Source: an uncultured Bacteroidales bacterium
GTDB taxonomy: Bacteria > Bacteroidota > Bacteroidia > Bacteroidales > F082
Assembly: GCA_905234275.1 (NCBI GenBank)
Contig: CAJOHD010000006.1
Coordinates: 39,645 to 103,644 of the forward strand
Direction of reading: 5' to 3'
DNA length: 64,000 nucleotides
Each line of letters opens with the position of its first letter. Positions within the stretch are counted from its first letter, which is position 1. The notes below the pieces were generated by a model, which did no database searches, had not been told where the DNA came from, and saw only the letters and a program-made list of their open reading frames with translations. A program made the position numbers and the translations under genes. This document shows positions 35,714 through 44,832 of this stretch, in pieces.

Positions 35714-37762
35714 TTAATAAGCGTGCATTCCACCGAGGAAATTGACACCGAAGTAGGTCATCAGCACGAAAAGGAATGCAAAGATATTGAAAATATGGAG
35801 ATTAAGTGGCTTCTGCAATGCGGGAGCCATATTTTTGTGCAGCGGTAGGGCATAAACCATCAGCGTTATCAGCGACCAGGTCTCTTTCGGGTCCCAAGCC
35901 CAATAGTTGCCCCACGAGATGTTAGCCCACACCGAGCCGATGATGATGCCGAAAGTGAGGCACATCACAGCAGGGAAAAGCATATTACGCGACACTTCTG
36001 CCATACGCTCTATCTCAAGCTGCGAGTTCTTGTTGCAGATTCTGACAATCACAGCCGCCAAGCCGTTGATCAACATAAAGGCGAGCAAGGCGTAGGCTAC
36101 CATGATTATCGCGACATGCAGACCGAGCAGAGGCGAAGAAAGCACCGGCATCAACGGAGTTATTTTCGGGTTTGCCGAACTCATCACAGCGACGAGCATC
36201 ATCAATCCGCTGACAATCATGCCAGTGGCGATAATACTGACTCTTCCGTCTTTCTTCAAAGCCATTATGCCCGCGATGAGCAGCGACACCCACGCCATGA
36301 AATGCTGTGTCTCGGCGCTTCTCGCCAGCGGGATATGCCCGGCAACAATCCAACGTAGGATTATTAAAAATGTCAAAAATGCAAAGATTATCCAATTTAT
36401 TGATACAGAGATATTTGCCAATGATTTCGGTGTCTGTTTGCCGATAGCGGTAAACACACAATACAAAACGAAGAACACCAATCCAAAGAACAATGAGAAA
36501 TACGCCACGTAGTTGTATTTTGACCAGACGTTGTAGATTTTTTCAGTTTTAAACCTGAAATCTGATGGCAACGAGGTCGTTCCATCTGCTGCGACGCCGT
36601 TTTTCTTCTGATAGGCTTTAATTTTTTGAAGAGTTTCTGCTAATGTCGCATAGTCTTGTTTGACAACGAGTTCATTCAGGTAACTCATTGATTTCCTGAC
36701 AAATACCCATTCGTCTTCGCTCATGTTTTCCGGGAGGTTGTCGTTAGGACTTAGCCATTTCACGGTGCCATCAGGCATCTGGCAAGGGAAAATCTTCGTC
36801 ATGGCACCAGTCTGAAACGACTCGACCAGATGTTTCACTTCATCGCGCTTACTCTGTTGACGTTCAGTGCCTTTCCAATAAGTAGGGTAGAACATCCAGC
36901 CTGCCAGAATCTGCTCTGAAGTGTAGCCTTCGTAGGTCGGTTTGCCATACAGCTTGCAGGCAAAATCCTTTGCGAAGGTCTGCATCGGGGCGATTCTGCC
37001 ACTGTTATAGATGTAAATGTCACCCAATTCAGCAGCGACATCTTTCGGTAAGGTCTTGAGTTCGTGGGCGTTAGCCATTGTGCCGAACATCAGCATCACA
37101 AACAGGATGACTAGACTCTTGAGCTGTTTTGGCACACGTTTTTTAATGATATTTTTAAAGAAAATGATAATCATTGAGATCGATAAAAGGATGTAACCGA
37201 TGTAGGTTACAAGGATGCCCAATGGGTCGTGTTGGACGGAGAGGGTACAGCCTTTCAGGTCTTCGTCGAAATCTTCGTTAAAGAAACGGAAACTGTTGTA
37301 TTTCAAGATGTTATTCATCGAAATTTTGCCTTCTTTGAGGATGCTGCCGTTGTCGGAAAGCTCCACATATGACACGTAATCGGCATGCGACATGGTGCCT
37401 GGATAGTAGACAACATCAAATTTTTTCAGGTTTACATAAAATGGCATTTGGATTTGGTTTTCACCATCTAAAAAGGTGTTAACGGGTTCATTTTCAGTAA
37501 GATGCATGCTTCCATTTTGGCTTGTGGTGAAAGTTAGGAAGCCGCCGAGCAGAATGATTAGAATTGAGGCATGAATGCCGAAAACGGGCATCTGTTGCCA
37601 CATTTTCGTTTTGAAAATGTTATAAACTATAGAGGCTGCGAACACAAAAAGAAGTGTCACAAACCACCATTTGTCGTAAAAAGGTGTTTTAACCAATGTG
37701 CTGATTATCAATGTAATGATGGTGATAATCCAGATTGCGAGGGATACTTTGTTGTTTCTCAT
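35714..37762 (-). CDS. ccsA: Cytochrome c biogenesis protein CcsBA (system II fusion)
   Basis: The 682-residue protein joins a ResB/CcsB-like N-terminal half (helices near 9-25, 32-50, 62-80 and a periplasmic domain) to a CcsA half with the haem-handling WWD-type motif GNYWAWDPKETWSL near the C-terminus. It exports haem and attaches it to CXXCH motifs in the periplasm. It is the last gene of the operon whose second-last gene encodes a protein with two CXXCH motifs, its obvious client. Confidence 0.9.
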   Translation of the reverse strand: MRNNKVSLAIWIITIITLIISTLVKTPFYDKWWFVTLLFVFAASIVYNIFKTKMWQQMPVFGIHASILIILLGGFLTFTTSQNGSMHLTENEPVNTFLDGENQIQMPFYVNLKKFDVVYYPGTMSHADYVSYVELSDNGSILKEGKISMNNILKYNSFRFFNEDFDEDLKGCTLSVQHDPLGILVTYIGYILLSISMIIIFFKNIIKKRVPKQLKSLVILFVMLMFGTMANAHELKTLPKDVAAELGDIYIYNSGRIAPMQTFAKDFACKLYGKPTYEGYTSEQILAGWMFYPTYWKGTERQQSKRDEVKHLVESFQTGAMTKIFPCQMPDGTVKWLSPNDNLPENMSEDEWVFVRKSMSYLNELVVKQDYATLAETLQKIKAYQKKNGVAADGTTSLPSDFRFKTEKIYNVWSKYNYVAYFSLFFGLVFFVLYCVFTAIGKQTPKSLANISVSINWIIFAFLTFLIILRWIVAGHIPLARSAETQHFMAWVSLLIAGIMALKKDGRVSIIATGMIVSGLMMLVAVMSSANPKITPLMPVLSSPLLGLHVAIIMVAYALLAFMLINGLAAVIVRICNKNSQLEIERMAEVSRNMLFPAVMCLTFGIIIGSVWANISWGNYWAWDPKETWSLITLMVYALPLHKNMAPALQKPLNLHIFNIFAFLFVLMTYFGVNFLGGMHAY

Positions 37763-37792
37763 CGGGCTAACGTTTTAAATGTTTGTCAGGAT

Positions 37793-37821
37793 CGTAGAGA
37801 CGCGCAAAGCGCGTCTCTACG
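37793..37821. repeat. Perfect inverted repeat between ccsA and the di-haem oxidoreductase gene
   Basis: Thirteen-base arms CGTAGAGACGCGC and GCGCGTCTCTACG flank AAA. The hairpin would be very stable and may partly terminate or protect the operon mRNA between its third and fourth genes. Confidence 0.85.
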
Positions 37822-37845
37822 AATCCGCAAAATTAATGTTTTTAT

Positions 37846-39471
37846 TTAAATCGCTTCAATAAATTTCACGACAGCGTCTCTGTCTGATTTAGATAATTCA
37901 CGGAATTTCTCCACGGTGCGGCGTGCGTCGCTTTGTGGGTTTCCGTGCCACATGATGGCCTCGATGACGGTTTGTGCGCGGCAGTCGTGCAGACGGTCGC
38001 TTGAGCCGGTGCAGATTGCCGAGAGTCCGCGACCCCAGAGAGGTGTGGTGCGGCACCATCCGGTGCGTATGTCGTTCTCCATGTGGAGCTTATGCTGGAT
38101 ATAGTCGCTGTAAGGCCAAATCTTCTGGTGAGGATAACGCGGCAACCTTGGGTCGGCGGTCTCGAAGAAGCCTGCCGGGTCGGTAAACACATCGTCGCCG
38201 GTCTCCCATGATGGACGGTGGCAGTAGGCACAACCCAAACTGCTGAACAGCTCTCGACCACGCTGCACCTCAGGGTCATCGAGGTTGCGGGCTGCCGGGA
38301 CAGCCAAGCCACGATGCCACACCATGAAGTTGACGTAGTCCTCGTCTTTCATCTCAGGAACCTTCATCGAATCAGGAATCTGATCGTTCATCATGAGGTA
38401 GTTGTAGATGTCGTTTTCCACATTACCAGTGAGGTTATACTGCGGGAAATAGCTGTAGAACTCCGCCTGGACGTCAGGGTCTTTCGAGGCTTTCAAGGCG
38501 TAGGCACCTGTCATGTAATGTCCCATCTTGGTGCGGTGCGTCACATTGGTGATGTTCCAGATGGCGTTGGCACCTGGAGCGTCCTGCAGCGGACCACGTG
38601 TGAGAGCGTAGGTGTAACGTTTCGGGTGGTCGGTGTTGCCGTACAAGCCAGTCGGCGCCCAGTCGTTGCCAGCCCACATGCCCGGGTTGATGCCGTTTTG
38701 CATGTAGCCGTCGTTGAACTCTTTCTGGTACTGAGCCTTCAACGAATCGTCAGGGATAGCGTCGATCAAGCCTGTGCCGTAGATGCCGATTGTCGACTCA
38801 AGACGGCACACGAAATCGCTGTAAGGGATAGGATTTCCGCCCACTTCGAGAGGCACATAGAATGCATCCTCTGGGATGTAAACCTCAGGATAAGTGAGGC
38901 TGTACGTCTCTCCGTCAGCAAACTGGTTACCCCATTCATCGGTGTAGCTGAGCCAGTTGATCTGGATCTTTGTCTCGTCGAGAGGTGCCTTGAAAGGCGC
39001 GACAGCCTTTGTCTGAGGCATACCTGTGTACGAGCTGAGATAGGTGTCGTTTCTGTCGGTAAACACCAGCAGATAGCCGTTGCCCCAGTCGTCGGCGCGA
39101 TAGCGGTTCATGCGCATTCCGTGACCGTAGCCTGGATGGCAGGCGATGCACGAGCTGCGGATGTAAAGAGGTCCCAAGCCGTTGAACGGCTCGTTGTTCT
39201 GTGTGTAGGTGCGCTCGAAGAAATACTCGCCGTATTTGAACTGCGTCGACAGTCCTGCCTGCACTGTGGCAGGTGTCGGGTCTTCGTAAGCCGTCTGGGT
39301 GTTGTTGAATGTAGTACCCAACTCACCGCCGGCGTATGTGCCCTCCACTACAGTTGGTGTTGGTGGGGTTGGCGTCGAACCAGCAGTCTTGTTTTCCTTT
39401 TTACAGGAAGCCAATCCCAAGACCAGCGCACCAACCGCAACAAAAGTTGTTAATTGATTGAATTTAAACAT
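37846..39471 (-). CDS. Di-haem oxidoreductase (DHOR/thiol oxidoreductase family) lipoprotein
   Basis: The 541-residue protein has a lipobox (LVLGLASCKK, Cys23) and two c-type haem motifs: CIACH at residues 108-112 and CAYCH at 414-418. It resembles the di-haem cytochrome c peroxidase relatives (DHOR) that often sit beside imelysin genes. It probably acts in periplasmic electron transfer, perhaps oxidising or reducing iron during uptake. It lies 17 bp after the imelysin gene. Confidence 0.88.
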   Translation of the reverse strand: MFKFNQLTTFVAVGALVLGLASCKKENKTAGSTPTPPTPTVVEGTYAGGELGTTFNNTQTAYEDPTPATVQAGLSTQFKYGEYFFERTYTQNNEPFNGLGPLYIRSSCIACHPGYGHGMRMNRYRADDWGNGYLLVFTDRNDTYLSSYTGMPQTKAVAPFKAPLDETKIQINWLSYTDEWGNQFADGETYSLTYPEVYIPEDAFYVPLEVGGNPIPYSDFVCRLESTIGIYGTGLIDAIPDDSLKAQYQKEFNDGYMQNGINPGMWAGNDWAPTGLYGNTDHPKRYTYALTRGPLQDAPGANAIWNITNVTHRTKMGHYMTGAYALKASKDPDVQAEFYSYFPQYNLTGNVENDIYNYLMMNDQIPDSMKVPEMKDEDYVNFMVWHRGLAVPAARNLDDPEVQRGRELFSSLGCAYCHRPSWETGDDVFTDPAGFFETADPRLPRYPHQKIWPYSDYIQHKLHMENDIRTGWCRTTPLWGRGLSAICTGSSDRLHDCRAQTVIEAIMWHGNPQSDARRTVEKFRELSKSDRDAVVKFIEAI

Positions 39472-39488
39472 ATTATAGTTAGTTTAGG

Positions 39489-40661
39489 TTAAATGTCTTT
39501 GATGGCGTCTTTTGCCTCAGCAAGCACGTCTGACAACTCCTGGCAAGCCTCCATAGCTTCGCCTGCGCTCGGATCAGCATAATTATGCACGAAAGGTGCA
39601 GCCATGCCGTTGATTTTTGCCAAAGCATTGTCGATAGCATTGACGATTCTGTCATCCAATGCTGTATTAATACTTCTTACGTAAGCGTGCAATGATTTAT
39701 TCTCATCACGTTCGCCTTCGTTGCCGCCCATGTAAGCGTTTTTAATAGAGGTAATGTTGTCGTAGAAATCGATGATTGACTTCTGGCTGTAAGGTGATTC
39801 GACGTATGTCGGGTCTTCGCCGGTGTGCGGTTTGCCGATTTTTGATGTTCCGACCTCGTCGGAGATGTCGATGCTGCCGTCGATGATCGACTGAAGTGCC
39901 TGGGTGAGTGTGACATAGGTGCTTCCTGCCTTTCCGGCGTTCTGCATGTTCTCGCTATAGCTGAAGTCGCCGCCGTTGACGGTGGTGTTGAACTCGAGTT
40001 CTTCCATCTTCTCGCGATGCGATGCAGGAGCGTTGTCGCCGAGCCAGCTCACCTCGAGTTGGAAGCAGCGGTTGCGGAGGTCGCCCGACACTGCAACAGC
40101 GTAAATCATATCGTCGTTGGTAAGATCAGCGACATTTCTTGGCTGACCGTCACGGAAGAGCACGTATTCAATGCCATGGAAGCCGAGAAGAGCGTTGCCG
40201 AGCTGCTCGCCAGCAACCACGTCACCGTCTTCAGAATCCAGAGCTGCAATCATGCTCGGACTTGCCATGAGGTTGTTGAAAGCGTCTTCGTCGAGCGGCC
40301 ATGAGTCGATGTGCGGGTCGATGCCGAAGTCGGAGGCGGCACCAAAAAGAAACGCCTCGCTCAATTCCCACCATTTGCGGGCTTCGAGGAATGTGACGCA
40401 AGCTGTGTTGACATTGTTCTGATTCATGTCGGTTTTCAAAGCTTTAAGGTCGTCGACAAGCTGGTCGGTGTAGCTGGCAAGCTTGGTGTAAGTCGGGCTC
40501 ACCGTATGGTCAAGAAACTGGTTGATGATTTCAGTTTTGACAGCATCAGTGTCGGTTGTAGGTTCTGTGGTGGTTTTGCTGCTTTTTTTGCAAGCGTTAA
40601 AAGTTAATGCCAACAGCGCTGTGGCTGTCATGAGCATTGCGGTTTTAAAAAGTTTGTTCAT
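39489..40661 (-). CDS. Imelysin family lipoprotein (EfeO/IrpA-like)
   Basis: The 390-residue protein has a lipobox (LTFNACKKS, Cys24) and the imelysin GxHxxE motif in LLGFHGIEYVLFRDG (His162, Glu165), proposed to bind iron. A second helical half follows, with DNITSIKNAYMG. Family members are iron-regulated surface or periplasmic proteins. Placement between a porin and a di-haem oxidoreductase, under an ATGATGA-type promoter shared with feoAB, supports a role in iron acquisition. Confidence 0.9.
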   Translation of the reverse strand: MNKLFKTAMLMTATALLALTFNACKKSSKTTTEPTTDTDAVKTEIINQFLDHTVSPTYTKLASYTDQLVDDLKALKTDMNQNNVNTACVTFLEARKWWELSEAFLFGAASDFGIDPHIDSWPLDEDAFNNLMASPSMIAALDSEDGDVVAGEQLGNALLGFHGIEYVLFRDGQPRNVADLTNDDMIYAVAVSGDLRNRCFQLEVSWLGDNAPASHREKMEELEFNTTVNGGDFSYSENMQNAGKAGSTYVTLTQALQSIIDGSIDISDEVGTSKIGKPHTGEDPTYVESPYSQKSIIDFYDNITSIKNAYMGGNEGERDENKSLHAYVRSINTALDDRIVNAIDNALAKINGMAAPFVHNYADPSAGEAMEACQELSDVLAEAKDAIKDI

Positions 40662-40669
40662 TGTATTAT

Positions 40670-41986
40670 TTATTTGTTAAAGAATCCGCTGTAAGCGACG
40701 CCTAATGATATCATCGGCTCGTTGTTGTATTGTTCTTTCAAGAATCTTTCTGAAAATTCCGCTTTCACAACCACCTGTTTTATCGGATAATAGTTAAATC
40801 CGAGGGTCATCACATGGCGTTCTGTCCAGTCGTACATGGTGATTGCCGAAGCGTAAGGGATGTAGCTGTCGTAATAGTCATATCTGCCGAACACAAAAAG
40901 CTGTCGCTCGCCAGCCCTTTTTATATTATGGAAGATATCGTAGCCGATTTCACTGCCTATTGCCACTGCTTCTTCTCCGACGAGAGAGCGAGGATATGGC
41001 GAGAAGCTCTGGTGGTTCTGATTTTTGTTGTAAGCCGAGATGATGTCGGCATCGTTGAGATGACCGTAGTCGAAGTTACCTCTTATAATAAGGCCGTATG
41101 CCTTGTAGTCAAACTCGGCAGTGCCTATAAGCACTGTGCCTTTCACATCTTTATATTTATCGGCTTCGTTGGTGACTATGTCGTTGTTAAACGAGTTTCC
41201 GATATAGCCGCTCACGCCAATGTGCAGGTTCTTAATCGAATAATTGTCAATGCGCAAGGCACCTGCGAGCTTGTTAGCCACCTTAAACTCATACGGTGAT
41301 GCGCAGCCGTTTTTCACCCAGTTGGCGTTGTTGAACATATTGGAATTCAAGCCCGGTACCACTACGGCTTCGTAGCTCCATTTGCCGAATCTTCCCCAGA
41401 TGCTTACGCCCGTTTCATGCCAAGTGTTCGGCATGATGGTGAACTCGCCTTCAGGACGATAGCAGGTGAAAAACTCCGTCGGCAGGTGAGCATTGTTGGT
41501 TTGTCCGACAGGCACGATGATATGTCCCATCCTGATATTCAAAGCTTTACAGAACGATTTCTGAATCCAGAACTGTTCAAGAGCGACCTCACCGCCACGT
41601 TCTATCTCGTGCTCGAATTCGCCCGTCTCTTCGGCTTCTATCTCCACCGCCACCTCGTTGCCGCCGTGCTCAAACTCAATTTCGCTGCCCATCGTCCAGC
41701 CGTGACCGAAGTCATAGCCTAAAAAGATGACCACATGCGGAAGGTCGACTCTACCATAACCTGGAGAATCTTTGTAGCGGTCGGGATGCGAGTAGCGAAA
41801 CATGTTATCGCTATAAAAGGTGCGGGTGTAAACCGCCTCGCCGTAGCCTCCGATTGTCAGTCGTGATTTTGTAACTTTTTGATTTTCAGCAGGAATAGTG
41901 TCGTTTTCGGCAGCTTTCAAATCTTCCGTCAAGGAGAAGGAAATCAAAGCTGTTAAAGCAAAAAATGATAATAAAAACCTTTTCAT
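40670..41986 (-). CDS. Porin-like outer-membrane beta-barrel protein (iron-locus)
   Basis: The 438-residue protein has a signal peptide (LTALISFSLTEDLKAAE, an A-rich cleavage region) and a phosphate-selective-porin-like barrel: LTIGGYGEAVYTRTFY at the first strand, AVVVPGLNSNMFNNANWVK, and a C-terminal ISLGVAYSGFFNK. It heads the operon porin - imelysin - di-haem oxidoreductase - CcsBA, and probably forms the outer-membrane pore for the imelysin-bound substrate. Confidence 0.85.
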   Translation of the reverse strand: MKRFLLSFFALTALISFSLTEDLKAAENDTIPAENQKVTKSRLTIGGYGEAVYTRTFYSDNMFRYSHPDRYKDSPGYGRVDLPHVVIFLGYDFGHGWTMGSEIEFEHGGNEVAVEIEAEETGEFEHEIERGGEVALEQFWIQKSFCKALNIRMGHIIVPVGQTNNAHLPTEFFTCYRPEGEFTIMPNTWHETGVSIWGRFGKWSYEAVVVPGLNSNMFNNANWVKNGCASPYEFKVANKLAGALRIDNYSIKNLHIGVSGYIGNSFNNDIVTNEADKYKDVKGTVLIGTAEFDYKAYGLIIRGNFDYGHLNDADIISAYNKNQNHQSFSPYPRSLVGEEAVAIGSEIGYDIFHNIKRAGERQLFVFGRYDYYDSYIPYASAITMYDWTERHVMTLGFNYYPIKQVVVKAEFSERFLKEQYNNEPMISLGVAYSGFFNK

Positions 41987-42017
41987 TTCCTAAAAAATAA
42001 CCTAATAATTCATGATG

Positions 42018-42087
42018 CGAAAATACTTCACATCACAAAGCGCCAGGGTCATCATTTTTAGGGATTTTTAGCTTCGGGAGTCATCAT
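42018..42087 (-). promoter_or_regulatory. Promoter with paired ATGATGAC boxes before the porin-imelysin operon (metal-type architecture, copy 3)
   Basis: On the minus strand ATGATGAC begins at 42087 and 42055 (32 bp apart). TATTTTCG begins at 42025, exactly 30 bp after the second box. Spacing and orientation match the feoAB and metal-permease promoters. Confidence 0.6.
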
Positions 42088-42156
42088 TTTGGGGGATTTT
42101 AAAACATTGAAAACTTTTGTTGTAATTTTTTCATATCTTTGCAAAAAATAATTAAC

Positions 42157-42297
42157 ATGAAAACACTTGTAGTTTACTTCTCGGCTACCGGCACAACAAA
42201 AGCCGCAGCTCAACGTCTGGCTAAAGAATTCAATGCCGACCTGAAGAAAGCTTATCCGCAATATACTTGGGGCGAAAGTAGGTTGATGAATAGGTAA
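42157..42297 (+). pseudogene. Mini-flavodoxin: flavodoxin gene with in-frame internal deletion
   Basis: The 46-codon frame starts MKTLVVYFSATGTTKAAAQR and ends YPQYTWGESRLMNR. It is almost identical to the first 29 and last 17 residues of the flavodoxin core at 50722-51150, with 96 codons missing. The joint lies in the shared CGACCT. The FMN phosphate loop (SATGTTK) is kept and the rest of the fold is lost. Promoter TATCTTTGCA is intact. It could still yield a micropeptide, but I treat it as a relic. Confidence 0.85.
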
Positions 42298-42305
42298 ATG
42301 ATGAT

Positions 42306-43190
42306 ATGAACTACTTCATCGTTAATGCCTTCACAGACAAGCCTTTCGGCGGAAATCCCGCAGGAGTGGTGCTGCTTGAGTCGGATGCTTTTCCGAAAGA
42401 GGAGCTGATGCAGAAGATAGCAGCAGAGTTGCACTATTCGGAGACGGCTTTCGTGCGGCGCGACGGCGAAAAAGAGTTCACCATCCGCTATTTCACGCCT
42501 AAAGGCGAAGTGGAGTTATGCGGTCACGCCACCATCGCCTCGTTTTTCCTTCTTCACAAAAAGGGACTGGCATCGGGGCAATATCTCTGCCACACTAAAG
42601 CTGGCGACATTACTGTCGAAGCCGGTGAAAAAGTGCTGATGCAGATGGCTAAGCCGCGCATTGTAGCAACGATTGCTGAAACCGAGGAAGTTTACAGGGC
42701 TTTAGGAATAATCACAACTCCAAACTTCAAACTCCAAACTTCAAACTTTCCAGTTCAAATTGTCTCTACAGGCCTCCCCGACCTCATGATTCCGCTGCCC
42801 GATGTAACAACATTGCAGTCGCTGCAACCTGATATGGAGGCCATTGTCGAAATTACAAAGAAATACGATGCCGTGAGTTTCCATGTCTTCGCCTTCGGTA
42901 ACGACGGCTATACCGCCCATGTGCGCGACTTCGCTCCATTGTACGACATCCCGGAGGAGTCGGCAACTGGCACTGCCAATGCCTCGCTGACATATTATTT
43001 GCAACAAAACGGACACATCTCCACAGATGCAGAGTGCACCTTCATCCAAGGCGAAGCAATGGAACGGCCTTCAATTATTGTCACTCGCATCCAATCTGAT
43101 GGAAACGTCTTCATCGGAGGCACAGCGGTGGTTTGTGCTTTTGCCACTTTTGCAGCAATACAGGAAGGACATTTCATAAGAACAAAATAA
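42306..43190 (+). CDS. PhzF family isomerase
   Basis: The 294-residue protein has the two-lobed PhzF fold: FIVNAFTDKPFGGNPAGVVL at the start with the catalytic Glu in LHYSETAFV (about residues 42-50), FTPKGEVELCGHATIASF (about 63-80) and EESATGTANASLTYYLQQNG in the second lobe. The biological substrate of non-phenazine members is unknown. A translated repeat, TPNFKLQTSNFPVQ (about 139-152), is inserted at a loop. A deleted copy of this gene lies at 53675. Confidence 0.93.
   Translation: MNYFIVNAFTDKPFGGNPAGVVLLESDAFPKEELMQKIAAELHYSETAFVRRDGEKEFTIRYFTPKGEVELCGHATIASFFLLHKKGLASGQYLCHTKAGDITVEAGEKVLMQMAKPRIVATIAETEEVYRALGIITTPNFKLQTSNFPVQIVSTGLPDLMIPLPDVTTLQSLQPDMEAIVEITKKYDAVSFHVFAFGNDGYTAHVRDFAPLYDIPEESATGTANASLTYYLQQNGHISTDAECTFIQGEAMERPSIIVTRIQSDGNVFIGGTAVVCAFATFAAIQEGHFIRTK
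42716..42750. repeat. In-frame coding repeat in phzF-like gene
   Basis: CTCCAAACTTCAAACTCC units repeated in tandem are translated as TPNFKLQTSNF. The family is the same as at 27803-27850, in the opposite orientation relative to the window. Confidence 0.75.
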
Positions 43191-43229
43191 TTTTTCATAT
43201 CTTTGCAGTTCCATTTAAAACTATGAAAA

Positions 43230-44807
43230 ATGAAAAAACTTGCAGAAAATCCTTTGTTTGTATTCCTTAGCGGATTGATTTTAACCGCTGTGGTTTATTT
43301 TGTCTCGATTTTTATGGGGCATCACTGGCAGCTGAACTCAAGCATCGTCGAAGATTCGGTCCTGAATCATGGCACGATGCTGATTTTGTCAATTTTGCTG
43401 ATTTTAGCCTTCAAAAAGCAGGTCAAATATCGCATCGCGATGCCGAAATTAAACCAGATCTTCAAGCCGATACTGTTCGGAATCCTTTGCGCTGTGGTGA
43501 TAAACGTGGTCATGAACATCATCTCTGTCGTTGTCACCGGCTCGGTGCAGACCCATCCTTTGATGAAAAACACCACGGTTTTGAAAAATTTCCTGTCGGT
43601 TTTTATCCTTGCCAGCATAGGGGAGGAGTTCCTTTTCAGAGGGTTCTTCCAAAACTACCTGAAGCCGCTCAGCAACTGTGGATTTAAGGTTTTTAAAAGA
43701 AGAATAAGCTTGCCGGTGTTGATAAGCGCCCTGACTTTCAGCGCAGCACACTTGGTGCTTCTCGCCTCGGGTGTCGACATGATGTTTATCATCAGAGTCC
43801 TCGTCTTCACCTTTGTTTTAGGCTTAATTGCTGGTTATTATCAGGAAAAACACGACAACCACATCTTCGCCATATTTGTTCACATGGCAGGTAACCTGAT
43901 GGGGCTGGTTTCGGTGATAATGATGACAATGAGTTTTAATGCGCAGAACAAACCCACCGGCGAGGCTTTCGACCTCACAAAGCAGGGTGCGCATTATGTA
44001 TTCACGGCCAGCATAAACGGCACAGCCGACGCCACCATCCTTGTGGAATCGGGCATTCCGGCTCTGCTTGCCGACTCGGCATACGTTTTCAATAATGGCG
44101 TTTTTTCGGATTTGACTCTGACACCGACCAGCGGTAAGGAGAAAATAGACCTTGGCGGACGCGTCTATAAGATCACACACAAGGCTAACGGAACGGTGCG
44201 GATTGGCAACAATACATCTTTTAATGGCGATGTCTTTGTTTTGTCGAATTACGATTACGGAAACTATGAAATGGCGGTGCCGGTGATGTATCTGTACAAC
44301 GACCTCGACAGAGGCAGCCGCATCGTCAACCTCAACCTTGGTAACCAACGGATGCAGATGCTAAGTAGAAAAGCGCTCATCACTAAAAAAGCAAGTTATT
44401 CGAAAAGCACGATGAATACCGACACATACATGAATATGTTTGCTGTCGAGACCAGCGCGACGCTCGATGACGGGATAAAACCCAGGACGCTCAGCGGCAA
44501 TTTCCTCATCGATTTTGGCAATCCGGAGCTGTTGTTCCTTATAGAGCAGACCAATGAGGTTCAGCAGTTTCTTGCCGACAATGCCGATCTTGAACTGCAT
44601 GAGGCTGTCGCCCCAAACGGTCAGGTTGTTGGACAATACATCATCACTGAACAGTGTCAGCTTGGTGGCATCACTTTCCCTGATGCTGTAGTCGTCATCA
44701 CAAAAAATCTGCCATTAATCACAACACCCGGCAACATCGGACTAAAGTTTTTCGAAAAAACCGACGCGGTATTCGATTTTGACAAGTCGGTGGCATATAT
44801 GAAATAA
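43230..44807 (+). CDS. CPBP intramembrane protease fused to a retropepsin-like domain
   Basis: Residues 1-235 form a CPBP/CAAX-type intramembrane metalloprotease with SIGEEFLFRGFFQNYL (motif 1), SAAHLVLLASG (motif 2) and FVHMAGNLMG (motif 3). Residues about 245-525 look like a two-lobed aspartyl-protease-like fold (ILVESGIPALLAD, FLIDFGNPELLFL, NIGLKFFEK), but the usual D-T/S-G is replaced by ESG and DFG, so this half is probably inactive or binds peptides. The 525-residue fusion is unusual. It has its own promoter (CATATCTTTGCAG) and follows the PhzF gene. Confidence 0.75.
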   Translation: MKKLAENPLFVFLSGLILTAVVYFVSIFMGHHWQLNSSIVEDSVLNHGTMLILSILLILAFKKQVKYRIAMPKLNQIFKPILFGILCAVVINVVMNIISVVVTGSVQTHPLMKNTTVLKNFLSVFILASIGEEFLFRGFFQNYLKPLSNCGFKVFKRRISLPVLISALTFSAAHLVLLASGVDMMFIIRVLVFTFVLGLIAGYYQEKHDNHIFAIFVHMAGNLMGLVSVIMMTMSFNAQNKPTGEAFDLTKQGAHYVFTASINGTADATILVESGIPALLADSAYVFNNGVFSDLTLTPTSGKEKIDLGGRVYKITHKANGTVRIGNNTSFNGDVFVLSNYDYGNYEMAVPVMYLYNDLDRGSRIVNLNLGNQRMQMLSRKALITKKASYSKSTMNTDTYMNMFAVETSATLDDGIKPRTLSGNFLIDFGNPELLFLIEQTNEVQQFLADNADLELHEAVAPNGQVVGQYIITEQCQLGGITFPDAVVVITKNLPLITTPGNIGLKFFEKTDAVFDFDKSVAYMK

Positions 44808-44832
44808 AAAAGCGCCAAACTTTTTATTTTGT

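Noticed and set aside
38218..39453. Long plus-strand frame of 411 codons opposite the di-haem oxidoreductase
   Set aside because: It has no recognisable domain, lies antisense to a well-supported gene with two CXXCH motifs, and reflects codon bias of that gene.
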